A stretch of 64,000 nt of DNA from Nageia nagi (lineage: Eukaryota > Pinophyta). The position numbers were made by a program, and so were the translations under genes. This document shows, piece after piece, positions 1 through 11,753 of the stretch. The DNA lies in assembly GCA_050084985.1 (NCBI GenBank), contig JBITNC010000002.1:31806001-31870000 (forward strand). Direction: 5' to 3'. Position 1 is the first letter of the stretch; every line of letters starts with the position of its first letter. The notes under the pieces were generated by a model. That model was not told the DNA's origin, made no database searches, and saw nothing but the letters and a program-made list of their open reading frames with translations.

Positions 1-1132
1 TAAATTTGTAAAAAAATATGGTATTGATAAGGTTCTTCATGAATAATAGATCTTCATTTTTCTTTTAATACTATATGGTCAAAGAAGAGAGGTGGCCTTA
101 ACAAGGTGTAAAAACCTCTTGAGACCACATATAGAAAGTGTAAATGTTATTGGAATTTTTGAATATTTTGGGGTCCAAAAGAGATGAGTTGTCCTAATAC
201 TCCCATGCTCAAGATACAATTTCTTGTACTTATGACCATTCATCCATGGAAACCTTGGAGTGTACATGAAAAGAAGATTTGCACAAGTGAATACAGGGAG
301 TATTTTTACTATAGAGATCAATGTCCAAGGATTCTTCATTGATGTATCTATTTTATTTGATATTGGATGTAAAAATAAAATAAGAATACTAATAAGAAGA
401 AAAGCTAACCAATGTCCCAAGAGTTATGATCTTAAATTCATTGGTTTAATTTTATTCAATGATGCATAATATGCTAAGTAATAATTCTCCTTACTATTCC
501 TTAATATGCTTTGATGGTTTATGGATCATTAATACTAAACCTACGTATCTCATATGATAAAAATTTTATGAATGCAAAAGTTTAATTTCACTATATTATA
601 TTCAATGCATTAGTGATATTGCAAATGATTCTTCTCATATGATAAGGTATAGAATAATCATATGCTTATTGATAGCCTTATGAATGAGTTGAAATGGTTT
701 GTAGGATTTTTCAAAGTATTCCAAGTGTATACTTAAGTTTTCCAACAAAGGAAGAGATCCCAATAATACATAATGAAACTTAGGATACAAAATAATCAAG
801 AGAGGTAAACTCTAACTTAAGACCCATAGCAACTTTAATTTTAAAAGATATATTCCTCAATTATATGTGGGAATCAATTGGGAAATGTTAGGGATCCTTT
901 GGGAATAAATGGGATATTTTGAGATACTACAGGAAATAATTTGGGATTCTTGGGATTACTATGGGATCTAAATTGTAAGATTTTTCAAACAAATATTTGA
1001 ATTTAAACTAATGGTATTAAATCCTTATGATGTGAAATGTACACTCTCTTAAGCACAAGTGTATGATAGAATATGGTAAATTTATATAGGTAATAAAGTT
1101 TAATATCTCATTTTAATAAAACCAAGGCATAA

Positions 1133-1178
1133 TCACTAGGAGTATCTGCTCATAAGCGAAGGTGGGAATACCTAGTGA
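1133..1178. repeat. Short inverted repeat (hairpin candidate)
   Basis: Arms TCACTAGG and CCTAGTGA are perfectly complementary over 8 bp and separated by 30 bp. The function is unknown. Confidence 0.4.
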
Positions 1179-1222
1179 ATGTACCCTTGTACTTATAAAG
1201 AAAAGGATGAGGACTAAATAAA

Positions 1223-1294
1223 TTCAATAAGGTATCAATATGTAATACATTTGGGATATAATTTTATTAATAGTGAGCCTTGATACCTTATGAA
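1223..1294. repeat. Imperfect ~15 bp inverted repeat
   Basis: The left arm at 1223-1238 and right arm at 1280-1294 are complementary except for one extra base, around a loop of about 41 bp. It lies close to the inverted repeat at 1133-1178, so both may be parts of one degraded structure. Confidence 0.4.
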
Positions 1295-1936
1295 ACAAAA
1301 AGATCAATAAAGTTTATAATAAAAAAAAAAATGGTCCTAAATTTAGGGGTATAGATAATGGGTGAATGTATGGTTGCATTATAAGCATGAAATCAACATA
1401 ACAATTTAAAAGTATGTAACTAACCATAATTGAAACTATTAAACCAACCATCATAACAATTTCAATTATTTAAGCAACCAATATTGTTAACCAAATTGTT
1501 CAAAAAGTTAACTTACATGTTCAACATTGTTGTAATTGTCAAAAAGAAAGAACTTGTACAAGTTTATGCAAATTAAAAAAATAAATTGGTAAATTGTAAG
1601 TTACAAGTTATGTTAGTAGATTATATTTTGTAAGTTTTGTTGTGTCCTACATAACTTGCCCCAAAATCTTGCAATATTGGGGATCCATCATAGCTCATAT
1701 CTATGCAACACCACATTTTATCTTGTTTCCTTTTTTCTTCACCTAACCAAAATCTTTGTTTATCATCCCATCACCTAAGTGTGTTTAATCATCCAATCTA
1801 ATTCATGTTAGAATAAAAGCTAAAATCCTCCAAAAGAATGGTTAAGTCTAAAAATTAAAGTCAAGTCTAGGTGAAATAGAGGAACCCGTGTTAAGTCCAA
1901 AATAAGCCAAGTAATTTTGGGCCACTTCTAGGCCCA

Positions 1937-2570
1937 ATGCATGCCTCAAAAAGATAAAATCTTATCTTTTTAAGATATGTGCTTGGGTATGGGAGGTGAA
2001 AAGATCAAAATAGAAGATGGAGAAGGTAAGCAAGAGGCATCTCAAGCTTGGTGCATGCCTCAAAAACATAAAATCATGTCTTTTTGGAGCATGCACTCAA
2101 GTTGGGAGACCATCTAGATGAGTTTGGAGAATGAAAAAGTGAAGCATACTCACCCAAAAGGTTGGTGCATGCCTCAAAAAGATAAAATCTTATCTTCTAG
2201 GAGCATGCACCAAGGGAAGAAGGGCATCTAGTTTGATCAAAAAGAAAAATTTGGCTAAGGCATGGAGCCATGAAGCTTGAATCTAGCTTCAACAAGACCA
2301 AGGGGGCAAGTGCATGATTTAAAAAGAAAAAAATTACTTTTGGAAGCATGTGCTAGGATTGGGAAGATAGTAGGATGGGAAGAACATGAAAAATTGGTTG
2401 AGTTCTGAGAGCAAAAAGTTGAAACTCACTCAATCTAGGCATCTATAACCCAACGCATGCCTCAAAAAGATAAAATCTTGTCTTTCTAGGATATGCACTC
2501 AAACTAGAGAAGCTAGAGAGTCTAGTGCATGACTTGAAAAGATAAAATCTTATCTTTTTGAAATATTCAC
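1937..2570. repeat. Six of seven imperfect ~45 bp hairpin units (left copy)
   Basis: Units lie at about 1937-1984, 2051-2096, 2165-2210, 2310-2353, 2453-2508 and 2525-2570. The seventh is split by an insertion (2739-2761 and 4817-4843). Each has outer arms of the type GTGCATGC/GCATGCAC and inner arms AAAAGATAA/TTATCTTTT around a 4-base AATC loop. Units 1, 3, 5 and 6 are best preserved and unit 4 the most degraded. The same seven occur in the right copy at 10515-11362. Confidence 0.8.
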
Positions 2571-2761
2571 TTAGCTTAGGTGTGTTATGGTTGAGTTTTT
2601 TGGAAAAATTTAATAAGCTATAACACAAAGAAGGGAAAAATAAGATAAGTTCAAGTATCATCTTGAGCATGAAGGGTCAAGATAGATGAGTGGGGAGCAT
2701 ATGAAAATGAAAAATGGAGAGCATGTATCCTTAGGGTGAGTGCATGCCCTAGAAAGATAAA

Positions 2762-3244
2762 TGATGAAATTGAAGGATTACATAAACCATGATCTTTTGT
2801 AGCTTCTCCAATAAATCTAACTAAGAACAAATCATTCACACAAATGAGAACACACAATGTATAGCGATTACTCCAACTCTTGGGAGGACATCCACTTTGA
2901 ACCATCTTTTCTATTACTTCTCATAAGAGAACTCTCCAAATTTTGAAGAATTCATCTAAGAGAATTCTTCTACAAAGCTCCTACAAGAGCATTCTTATAA
3001 CTCTACAATACTAGCATCTTCATGCTTCTACAAGTACAATAAGAATGGGAGGTTCACCTCTATTTATAAGATGAAACTCACTTTTTAACCTCCTTTTTAC
3101 CCAAGGGTAAGGTTAAAGATTTTTCCATATTTATTCACTTAATGCTTTAAGGTATCTAAAGATAATTTAAGCATTAAGTGAATTTACATTATGGGTTTAC
3201 ATAAAAGAGAGATATTACACAATAGTACATTATAATTTCTAACA
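2762..3244 (-). repeat. 3' LTR of the small LTR element
   Basis: Plus-strand TGATGAAATT...TTTCTAACA, 483 bp. It matches 4412-4816, which has an internal deletion of roughly 80 bp. A pair of inverted segments near 3131-3180 (TTCACTTAATGCTTTAA and its complement) gives the LTR an internal hairpin, also present in the other LTR. Confidence 0.85.
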
Positions 3245-3253
3245 CTCCCCCTT
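3245..3253 (-). other. Polypurine tract of the small LTR element
   Basis: AAGGGGGAG on the minus strand, directly 5' of the TG of the 3' LTR. This is the expected primer for plus-strand synthesis. Confidence 0.7.
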
Positions 3254-4397
3254 AATGCAATATTGGGGTAGAGATTTGAAAAGATAAAGAGAAATAATAA
3301 GAGAGTTATACTCCATAAGAATACAATCAAAGATGAGAATTTGTGAGAAAGTAATAGAATATAGATGGTTCTATAGGCTCAACTACTTAACTATTTTCAC
3401 AAATGGTTTTACAATACAATTATTAACCATAAATGGTTTCAATGTATAAGAGTAGTCAAGTAATCATTCAAAAACATATTGATATGATGAGCCTCTATGA
3501 GCCTACATACCCAAAGTAACCTAAAATATTAATAAGAAACCTACAAGCTACAATAAGTTCATAAATAAGATCAATTAGATGCATCATATACACTCATATA
3601 AGATAAATATCATCCATATCAACTAAATATCACATGTGCATACTAAACAAAATGTATCATCCATAACATGATATCAGAAAAATCATATGTGCATAAAATT
3701 ATCAAATACATAATCAACCAAATGATATAAATGCATTCTCAACCAAGGATATAAACATTCATCAAACATCAAATAAAAATTTGATTTTTAGTTTTTATGT
3801 TTGTTTATTTTAGATCATTATTTTGTATTTATTTTTGGTATATTAGGGTTTCATCATATCATAATATTTCATAACTTATTTCTCCCCTTGATTTAGACTT
3901 AACCAATAAAATACTTAAATGACCATGTTATCTCAACCATGTCACAAACAATCAAATGCCAACTTGACTAAATCACTAAGTCAAGATTTACAAGAAAAAG
4001 CATATACATAAGTTCTTATCTATTTACCAACATGTTGATTTGGAGGTTTAAGTTTTTATTCAACAATATTGTAGCATATATGAAGAATAAACTACAAAAT
4101 ACTATCTTGACTACCATCTCAATAGACACAAGTCATAAAATGCCAACTTTACTATGCTACTAGTCAAGATGCATATGATGAAATTTGGTAGCATTAATAC
4201 ATTAATATGGATTCAAATTTCATAAAATAATTGTACTTTTGGAGAAGGGAGAACCTTCTCCATGATTGCACATTGTTGGAGTACTTTTAGTTTCAAAACA
4301 AAATTGAAACAAGATTAGGGGATAGGTATACCTTAAATTTGAGGAGAGTTACCTCAAGATCACCAAGTAGAGACTTAAAGGATATTACCATAAGGTT

Positions 4398-4409
4398 GCT
4401 CTGATACCA
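4398..4409 (-). other. Primer-binding site (tRNA-Met type) of the small LTR element
   Basis: The minus strand reads TGGTATCAGAGC two bases downstream of the 5' LTR end. This is the usual plant initiator tRNA-Met primer site. Confidence 0.8.
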
Positions 4410-4411
4410 CT

Positions 4412-4816
4412 TGATGGAATTGAAATATTACATAAACTAAGATCTTCTATAACTTCTATAGTAAATCTAAATAATAATAAAACATTTACACAAATAAGAA
4501 TACATAATGTATAGTGGTTCCTCCAAGGAGTACATCCACTTTGAACCATCTCTTCTATTGCTTCTCACAAGAAAACTCTCCTACAAATTCTTCTAAGAGA
4601 ATTCTTCTACAAAGATCTTACAATAGCATTATTATTTATAATATGAAACCTACTCTTTAACCTCCCTTTTACCCAAGGGTAAATTTGAAGATCTTTCCAT
4701 ATTTATTCACTTAATGCTTTAAAGTATCTAAAGATACTTTAAGCATTAAGTGAATTTAAATTTTAGGTTTACATAAAAGAGAGATATTACACAATAATGC
4801 ATTATAATTTCTAATA
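4412..4816 (-). repeat. 5' LTR of the small LTR element
   Basis: 405 bp. It aligns with 2762-3244 except for a deletion in the middle. It ends CTAATA where the partner has CTAACA, so its terminal CA has decayed. Confidence 0.8.
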
Positions 4817-5226
4817 AAAAATCTTATATTTTATAGGCATGTGCCAACCTGGAAGAGTTGTAAACCCCCCACATATAGTTTTCAATGACCATGTATGGAT
4901 GTTTGGGCATTCACACATCTCAAGGTAGATGATCTAGACAACCAAGATCAATTCCTCTCATTCCTAGATGACTAGGGTTTCTTCAAAACTTAAATTTGTC
5001 TATGAATATTAGCCAAAAATACCCATTTTCTCAAACTCAAATTATTCTCCTCTTCATACCTTACTCAAGATTCTAAGGTAGAAGATAAAATTTGAGTTAT
5101 GGAATCCATGACATCACTTGCAAGGCTTGTGCAAGAGGTTAAGATCTAATATTGAGGTAACTTGAAGTGAATTTTCCTCTCCATTTACCCAAATAATTGG
5201 GGAATTACCTCACATCAAGAATAAAA

Positions 5227-5690
5227 ATGGACACAACAAACCCTAAGATACTATAGAGAGGTTGAGATAGAGGAATTCATGGCTACTGGCAATGCCATGC
5301 CTAGCCAAAAGAGCAATGTTGACACTATCGTTGTAATAAGAACACTGCATGAGGATTATAGCCTAACAATAATGAGATGAATCTACAAACACTCACTATG
5401 TGAGTAGGTTCATGTTCAAGATCAACAATACACTTTTATCACCAGAGTTTCCCTAAGAAAGGACCCAAAGAAGCTACAAGACTTGGAGGCCCATACTTTA
5501 AAAATTGAAATTGATGAAGTCAAGACAACTATGGTAGAGTGAATCATAGATATCACAAAACTTGCCAAGGAGCTAGAAGAGGGATGGGAAAATTTGATCC
5601 TTAAAGGAAAGAGCATATCTTCCAATACATATCATATTCAAGACCATGTCCCCATAAGTGAATAAGGGTATCCTCAGTAAGTGGATGATG
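5227..5690 (+). pseudogene. Small conserved ORF inside the left long repeat (unknown family, decayed)
   Basis: A reading frame beginning MDTTNPK is shared with the right copy (11754-12250). Common segments are QKSNVD, LHED-SL, THYVSRF, KDP-KLQ-LE and TLKIEIDEVKTT, followed by LAKELEEG. The second half is charged and probably helical. In both copies the frame continues past single stops and at least one frameshift to about 150-170 codons. The ORF lies within the repeat unit, unusual if the unit is an LTR. I do not recognise the family. Conservation of protein-like sequence in both copies suggests it was once translated. Confidence 0.45.
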
Positions 5691-6811
5691 AAGTCTCTAG
5701 CCTTGTATTGTAGAGGTAGAAAAGGTGAAAAAATTCGAATGCACCTAAGAATCATTGAGATGTGATGTTGTAGTCACAGCAATTAGATTTTATTTTATTA
5801 CAAATTTATTTTAAAATTAAATTTTAAAAACTTTTAAATTTTATTCCCAAACTTGTGATGGATGAGGATTTGCTCCCACAAGTTTGGAAGAGATTTTGTA
5901 ATACCATGTGCACCTTATTATTGGACCACATTTATATTTTCTTAGAACATGTAATTAGGGTTAGGGAAACACTTTTGGTTGATCCAAAATTATTTATACC
6001 CCATTTTGATTCATTTGTAAGGGGGGATTTATATTTTAACAAGTTGAAGGAACTTTTGCTTGCAACATAAAATTTCTCTAAATGTGGTGTATGTGAATGC
6101 AATTATACTTATATGCTTCCATGTTATAATACCAAATTTGAATGAATGATTGATAATGTTATTTAGTTTGTTCTATCATTGCTTTGTGTTGATTTTGATC
6201 ACTTGCTACATATTGTAAATTCCAGTTGGAATGGATAAGAGAATTCTTAGAGATTTTATGGAGTGATTGATTACCTTCTTGTTTTTGATATTTTTTCATT
6301 TGTAATCTTAGGCTTGGATATCTCAATATGTCTTATTGATGTCACTCATAGTAGGAACTTCACCTAGATCATTGAGTGTTACCTTCATCCCATCCTATTC
6401 CATCCTTGCCATAGCTCCATGCTCCTTCCACTAGACCATTCTTATTGTTGGCTAATATAATGGATTGAGGGTGCATGGAACTTATGCTGAGACCTAGCAA
6501 GTTAAATTTTGAGGACCTTATCCCAATCCCATGTGTACACATGCCTATAGTTGCATATCACTACCATAAGTCTTTCCACCAATTTTTCTTTATTTTATTT
6601 TACACTTTTTTCTTCAATTTTTGCATCCATATTTCCCTTTCAACATTTTCTAGAAATAAACATCTCATATGATCCCTGAGTTATCTTTGCCAAGTTTTGA
6701 AGCTAACCTTTGGGGTGACCAATACCCATAGTGGGAGGGAGTATAATTTCTTCACCTAAGGTGTTGGAGTTTTCTCACTACTCTAGGGTAGGAAAGAAAA
6801 ACCATCCCACA

Positions 6812-9800
6812 TTAGTTACATTATTTGGAACTAAAAGGATTGTTCGAACTACCTTTGTATTTAGTAAGAGTTGTTTCTCTTTTCATTTCTTTTTCACTTG
6901 GGTCCTTTAAGAAAATGCATACAACAAACCAGGGATCCAATCCTTTCATACTAATACACCATAAGTATATATTCTAAGTATTGTAAGCACATTATTTTAT
7001 GGTTTCCATTACCATCACATTGCATGATCATGACAACAACACCATGGTGGTTAGCAACTTTACCAAGGAGCTGTCAAGGATAACCATATGCTTTGCCTAC
7101 ATATATACCACCTCGTATAAGTTACCAAGCATATTTGAATTCAACCATACAACAAACTATATAGGAGGGATTACTAACTTTTATTCAATCCTACAACAAG
7201 CATTGGTTCAAGCTATTAATTCCAAATAGCAATCATGGCCAATGCAACCAACATGTCAACTTAAATCAAACACAGGGAATCATATGAGCAATCAAGTTGC
7301 ACCAATACAATCATTCCATTCAAATATTTAATACCTAAATATTTTTCAAGATCACCAAGTACTCCTAGATACAAAACTTCTAAGTACTCTATAGAAATAT
7401 TATGGAGAATATGTTATGACATGGAGCAGTGCAAATAATATGAAGAAGTGGAGTAGCTAAGAGGTTCTATGTGGAATTTAAGGTATGATGTAGAATTCTT
7501 GGTGATCAAATTAAGGTTTATATAGAATAAATGAAAAAATAAGAAAGGTTATGTGGAATATATCACCAAAGCTACCATACCTCTTCTCCAAAGCCTACCC
7601 CAACTTAACTAGTGATACAGAGAAAACAATATAAAGAGTATAATCATAATGTTGAATATGTCATGCTTCAAGATCCAAGTTTGAAATAAGAAGTTTCTAA
7701 AAAGGAAGAGAAGAAGGATCATCAACTACACAAGCTATCTCTATGCCTTGAAAGAAAATGATTTCACAATTGTGTGGTAGGCACTCACTTCAATTTCAAT
7801 ATCATAACACTTGCAACTTGTCATAAAATTGGGCTCATTCCCACTCCAACCTTGGGCTCCCAATAATATGCTCACCCTCAAATAGTTGGGATATTACAAA
7901 ATGTTTGTGTGCAAGCTAATGAGTCAAAAATTCAAAGTTCTTTGTACTTTGTTATGGTAGATGCACCAAGACATATACATCATCCTCCAATTCTACTTGG
8001 TACAGATGGTAACCACTTTTTGCATCTACTTGATTCACTAAACTCAAAGGTATGTCAAGATTTTGAAGATATAAAAGTGGATAAATGACCCAATTAGTAT
8101 TTATATAAAGAGGTAGAAACTCATCAATCCTCTTTGTTCTCCATGGAATTGTGCCTTGGAAAAAAAATCCTTCATGATTGTGAGGTAGATCTTGATTCCA
8201 AATGGAGCTTTATTCCATATGTGGTGTGTTATAGAGCTATTTTTACTATAATACCTTACAACAAAATTTTGATGAAGACAAAGAGGAAAATGAAGATAAG
8301 GATTTAGATGCATGACATGATAATTCTTCTGAGGTATATCATAATATCAAGGAATCCTTACATGAAGAAATCTTTGAAGATGATTGCATCACTTATCCTT
8401 CTTCAAGAAACCAATCAAGCATAGATACATGGGAAGAAGATAATTTTAATAATGAAGTTGATCATGAGTTGATTTCCCAGTGGGGGCATGAAGATAACTA
8501 TCAATTTATGGATAACCAACTATTTGAAATGGATGTTACATTACATGTTGAGAATCCACTTTTAAGTGACATGATATTAGAGAGAAAAGTGTTGGAATGG
8601 ATAAATCATCAACTCCACAAGTGAGTGGAGATACCATGGAATTTGAATGAGCATATTCAATAGATTTGTCTCCAGAGTTGGATTTAAAAGAACTTGAAGA
8701 AGTTTTGTCTAAATGCTCATGCTCAGACAATCAGTTAAGTCAAATGTAGCTAGAAGGAGATAGTAGTAGTGATAAATTAGATCAAGAGTTGAACTCATAG
8801 TGTGAGCTCAATCATGTATACTCTGAAAATAATTTCCTATGCCAAGATGAAGGGAAATTTGAAGATGTTACTATCATACATGGTGATTATTCATTACTAT
8901 TAAAGAATAACAACCAAGGTGAAATAGGATCAGAGCCCATTATGGATGAGTCTATTGGTTACGAGTTTAATGATATAGAATATTTCTTATTTATCTAGGC
9001 ACAAGAATTAACACATCATGATATTAGGGATGCTCTTATTGTTCATGCATAGGAATGGGCATACATAGATGAGTATCAAGTTATAGTTATTGATGATACC
9101 ATTGATGATTACTTCTTGATACATGAAGATCAAATGATAGAGATGAAACCTAGATATGTGTTGGAAAACCTTGAACTGGTAATAGCAAACCTTGAACTAG
9201 ATTCCAAGATATTAAAACCTTATAGTCCCATTATCCTTATCACTAAGTGTTCATAATTTCCATCTTTTGATAATGAGGAGGTTGTATATGATGAGAGTCA
9301 GGTTCAGATGGTTATTATAGACAAAATCAATGTACCTACAATGTTCATAACATATGACATCTTACATAATGAGATGGCTATGATAGGAAGTCTTTTGCTT
9401 GTTATTAATAGCTCATATCATTTCATGTAAAGGATTTTCATAAATATTAGTTCCCCATGCATAGAGAACACCTTACTATAGGTATATTCAACCCTTTTAC
9501 TACAATCACTCATCCAAGTTGTAAGCCTCTCACATGGAAATGAGAACATACATTTTATCCCTTTGAGTGGTGAAAAAACCAAGATTTTTTATTCAAGTAT
9601 TCATTGCACTTTAAGTACCCTTGAAGGTTGTACTATAGTGTAGGTAGTATCTTGTGTGCTTTCAAGTTTCTTTTGCATAAAAAAATGATTTTTGAAGACT
9701 ATCTTTGAGATCAATTTGTAAAGTGTACCAAGCTTAAGGACATATCATCCTTTCCTTAGATAATACAGTTGGAATAGACACTCTGGGTGATTTTAACATG

Positions 9801-10215
9801 ATTATTTGATGTAATAGGTGATGGGTGTGTTCATAGAGTGATCAAGCTCAGGAATGGACTATCCTTCTCTCTAGATACTACAGTTGGAATAGACACTCTA
9901 GATGAATACAATATCTTCAGACCTAGACCATAATGCATGTGTATCAATCATAACTCAAATAGCCAGTGAAAGTTCACTCACTATAATAAAATCAATGATG
10001 CATCCATGAGTGATGGTGCTAACATAGATTCATTTCCTATGGATAATGCAATTCACTGTGTACCCACCTTTCTAGGTTTTTTCTTAGGATATGGAGTTGT
10101 TATGTTCACCATTTATTGTCACCCATTATGTGTGTAATTAAATTCAATTTGTAATTTTTTTATTGTTTTATTTTAGCTTTTCCCATAATTTTTTTTGTTG
10201 TTTTATTGTAGCTAA
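6812..10215. other. Interior between the two long direct repeats
   Basis: The 3.4 kb between the two copies holds no intact gene. About 7860-8080 has a degraded coding-like stretch (VDAPRHIHHPPILLG in one plus frame), reminiscent in style of the end of a gypsy protease but not convincing. The main coding remnant is the acidic frame at 8281-9686. Two near-copies of a 25-base phrase (GATA-TACAGTTGGAATAGACACTCT) occur at about 9760-9785 and 9874-9900. No clear primer-binding site follows the left repeat. Confidence 0.5.
8281..9686 (+). pseudogene. Decayed acidic reading frame, unknown family
   Basis: From about 8281 to 8620 one plus frame, and from about 8747 to 9686 another, read as an Asp/Glu-rich protein with far fewer stops than this AT-rich sequence should give by chance. 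Fragments such as DTWEEDNFNNEVDHEL and IDDTIDDYFLIHED are visible. The stops are mostly TAG and TAA. At least one frameshift lies between the two parts. No catalytic motif is seen and I do not recognise the family. Because it lies between the long direct repeats, it may be the last trace of an internal protein of that element, or of a separate element that landed there. Confidence 0.4.
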
Positions 10216-10514
10216 TATTGTGCCCTACATAACTCAACCCAAAATCTCATGATTTTAGGGACCCATCGTAGTTCATGTCTATGTAACACCATGTTTTAGC
10301 TTATTTCCTCTTATCTTTGCCTAATTAGAATCCTTTTTTATCATCCCATTACCTAAGTGTGTTTAATCATCTAGTCTTAGTCATGTCAAAATGAAAGCTA
10401 AAATCCTCCAAAAGATAGGCTAAGTTAGGAAATTCAAGTCAAGTATAGGTGAAATAGGGGAACCCATGTTAATTCCAAAGCAAAACAACTAATTTTAGGC
10501 CACTTACAAGCTTA

Positions 10515-11362
10515 GCACATGCTTCAAAAAAATAAAATATTATTTTTTAGGATATACACTCAAGTATGAGAGGTTCCCAAATCAAAATGAAAGATGGAGA
10601 AGCAAAGCAGGAGGCATATTAAGCTTGGTGCATGCCTCAAAAAGATAAAATCTTATCTTTTGGTAGCATGCACTCAAGCTATGAAACTATATGGGTAACT
10701 TTGGAGAATAAAAAAGTGAAGTATACTCATCCATAAGGTTGGTGCATTCCTCAAAAAGATAAAATCTTATCTTTTGGGAGCATTCCCAAGGGCAGAAGGG
10801 CATCCAATTTTATAAAAAGGCAAAATTTGGATAAGGCATGGAGCCTTGAAGCTCAAATACAACTTCAATAAGACCAAGGGGCTAGAATGATTCAAAAAAA
10901 TAAATTTTTGAATTTTGGGAGCATGCGCCAAGCCTAGGGAGATAGTAGAATGGGAAGAACATGAAAATTTGGTTAAGTTTTAAGAGTAGAAAGTCAAAAC
11001 TCAACCAATTTGGGCATCTACAACCCAATGTATACCTCAAAAGGATAAAATATTATCTTTCTAATACATGCACCCAAATTGGAGAAGCTAGAGAGTCTAG
11101 CTCATGACTTAAAAAGATAAAATCTTATCTTTTTGAAATATGTGCTCAGCTTAATGGGTGTTCTAGTTGAGTTCATTAGGAAAATTTAACAAGCTAGAAC
11201 ACTAGGAAGGGAAAAATTAGATAATTTCAAGTCTCATATCAAGCATGAAGGATTGAGATGGACAAGTGGGGAGCATAAGAAAATGACAAATGGAGAGCCT
11301 GCATCCTTAGGTTGAGTGCATACTATAGAAAGATAAAATCTTATCTTTTTTGGGCATGTGCC
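10515..11362. repeat. Seven imperfect ~45 bp hairpin units (right copy)
   Basis: Units lie at about 10515-10559, 10628-10673, 10742-10786, 10885-10930, 11028-11073, 11101-11145 and 11316-11362. Unit 2 is nearly ideal: GTGCATGC, three bases, AAAAAGATAA, loop AATC, TTATCTTTT, four bases, GCATGCAC. Order and spacing match the left copy, so the array predates the split of the copies. The GCATGC ends contain the RY motif CATGC bound by plant B3-domain factors; any such role here is inference. Confidence 0.85.
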
Positions 11363-11753
11363 AACCTTGGAAGAGCCCCAAACCTCCCATGCCCAATTTC
11401 CAAAGGTTGAGTATGGAAGTTGGGCATGCACACATCTCAAGATCAGCCATTTAGATGACCAAGATTAATTCATCTCATTTCTAGCCAATTAGGGTTTTTT
11501 TGAGATCTAATTTTGCCTATGAATATTATCCTAGAAGGCCCATTTTCTCAAACTCAAATTAGTATCCTCTTCATCCCTTGCACCATATTCTAAGATAGAA
11601 GATAAAATTTGAGTTTTGGAATCCATCATATCAATTACAAGGCTAACACAAGAGGTTAAGAAATAAGATTGAGGTAACTTGAAGTGACTTTTCCTCTCCA
11701 TTTACCCAAATACTTGAGGCATTACCTTACATAAAACATTATAATGGTTGAAC

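Larger units (their letters stand above)
1..1637. other. AT-rich flank without a recognisable gene
   Basis: No recognisable protein domain is seen. Short open frames on both strands at about 79-469 overlap each other and match no family I know. Two imperfect inverted repeats are visible. One has 8-bp perfect arms TCACTAGG/CCTAGTGA (1133-1140 and 1171-1178). The other has about 15-bp arms (1223-1238 and 1280-1294, core AAGGTATCAA/TTGATACCTT). They could form hairpins or belong to a small non-autonomous transposon, but no flanking duplication was identified. Confidence 0.5.
2762..4816 (-). mobile_element. Small non-coding LTR retrotransposon (TRIM/LARD type), minus strand
   Basis: Two direct repeats flank a 1.17 kb interior with no coding capacity: 2762-3244 and 4412-4816, both starting TGATG and ending CTAACA or CTAATA on the plus strand. 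On the minus strand the 5' LTR (4816-4412) is followed by a tRNA-Met-type primer-binding site (TGGTATCAGAGC, 4409-4398). The 3' LTR is preceded by the polypurine tract AAGGGGGAG (3253-3245). The flanking bases ATAAA (2757-2761) and AAAAA (4817-4821) are compatible with a decayed 5-bp target duplication. The uninterrupted right copy of the host repeat confirms the insertion point. It must use enzymes supplied in trans. The LTR end TGTTAGAA and PBS type suggest a copia relative. Confidence 0.85.
1638..6811. mobile_element. Left copy of a long direct repeat (putative ~3.1 kb LTR of a LARD-like element), split by a later insertion
   Basis: This copy aligns from end to end, in the same orientation, with 10216-13408. 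Shared landmarks are TCCTACATAAC at the start, a series of hairpins, a small ORF, and CTCACTACTCTAGGGTAGG near the end. It begins TG and ends CA. Without the 2.05 kb insertion (2762-4816) it is about 3.1 kb. The five bases outside it (AGTTT, 1633-1637) resemble those after the right copy (AGTTG, 13409-13413), as a decayed target duplication would. I found no convincing primer-binding site or polypurine tract, so a segmental duplication or two separate copies of one repeat remain possible. Confidence 0.5.

Noticed and set aside
79-469. Overlapping open frames on both strands near the left edge
   Set aside because: They match no family, overlap antisense to each other and have lengths expected by chance.
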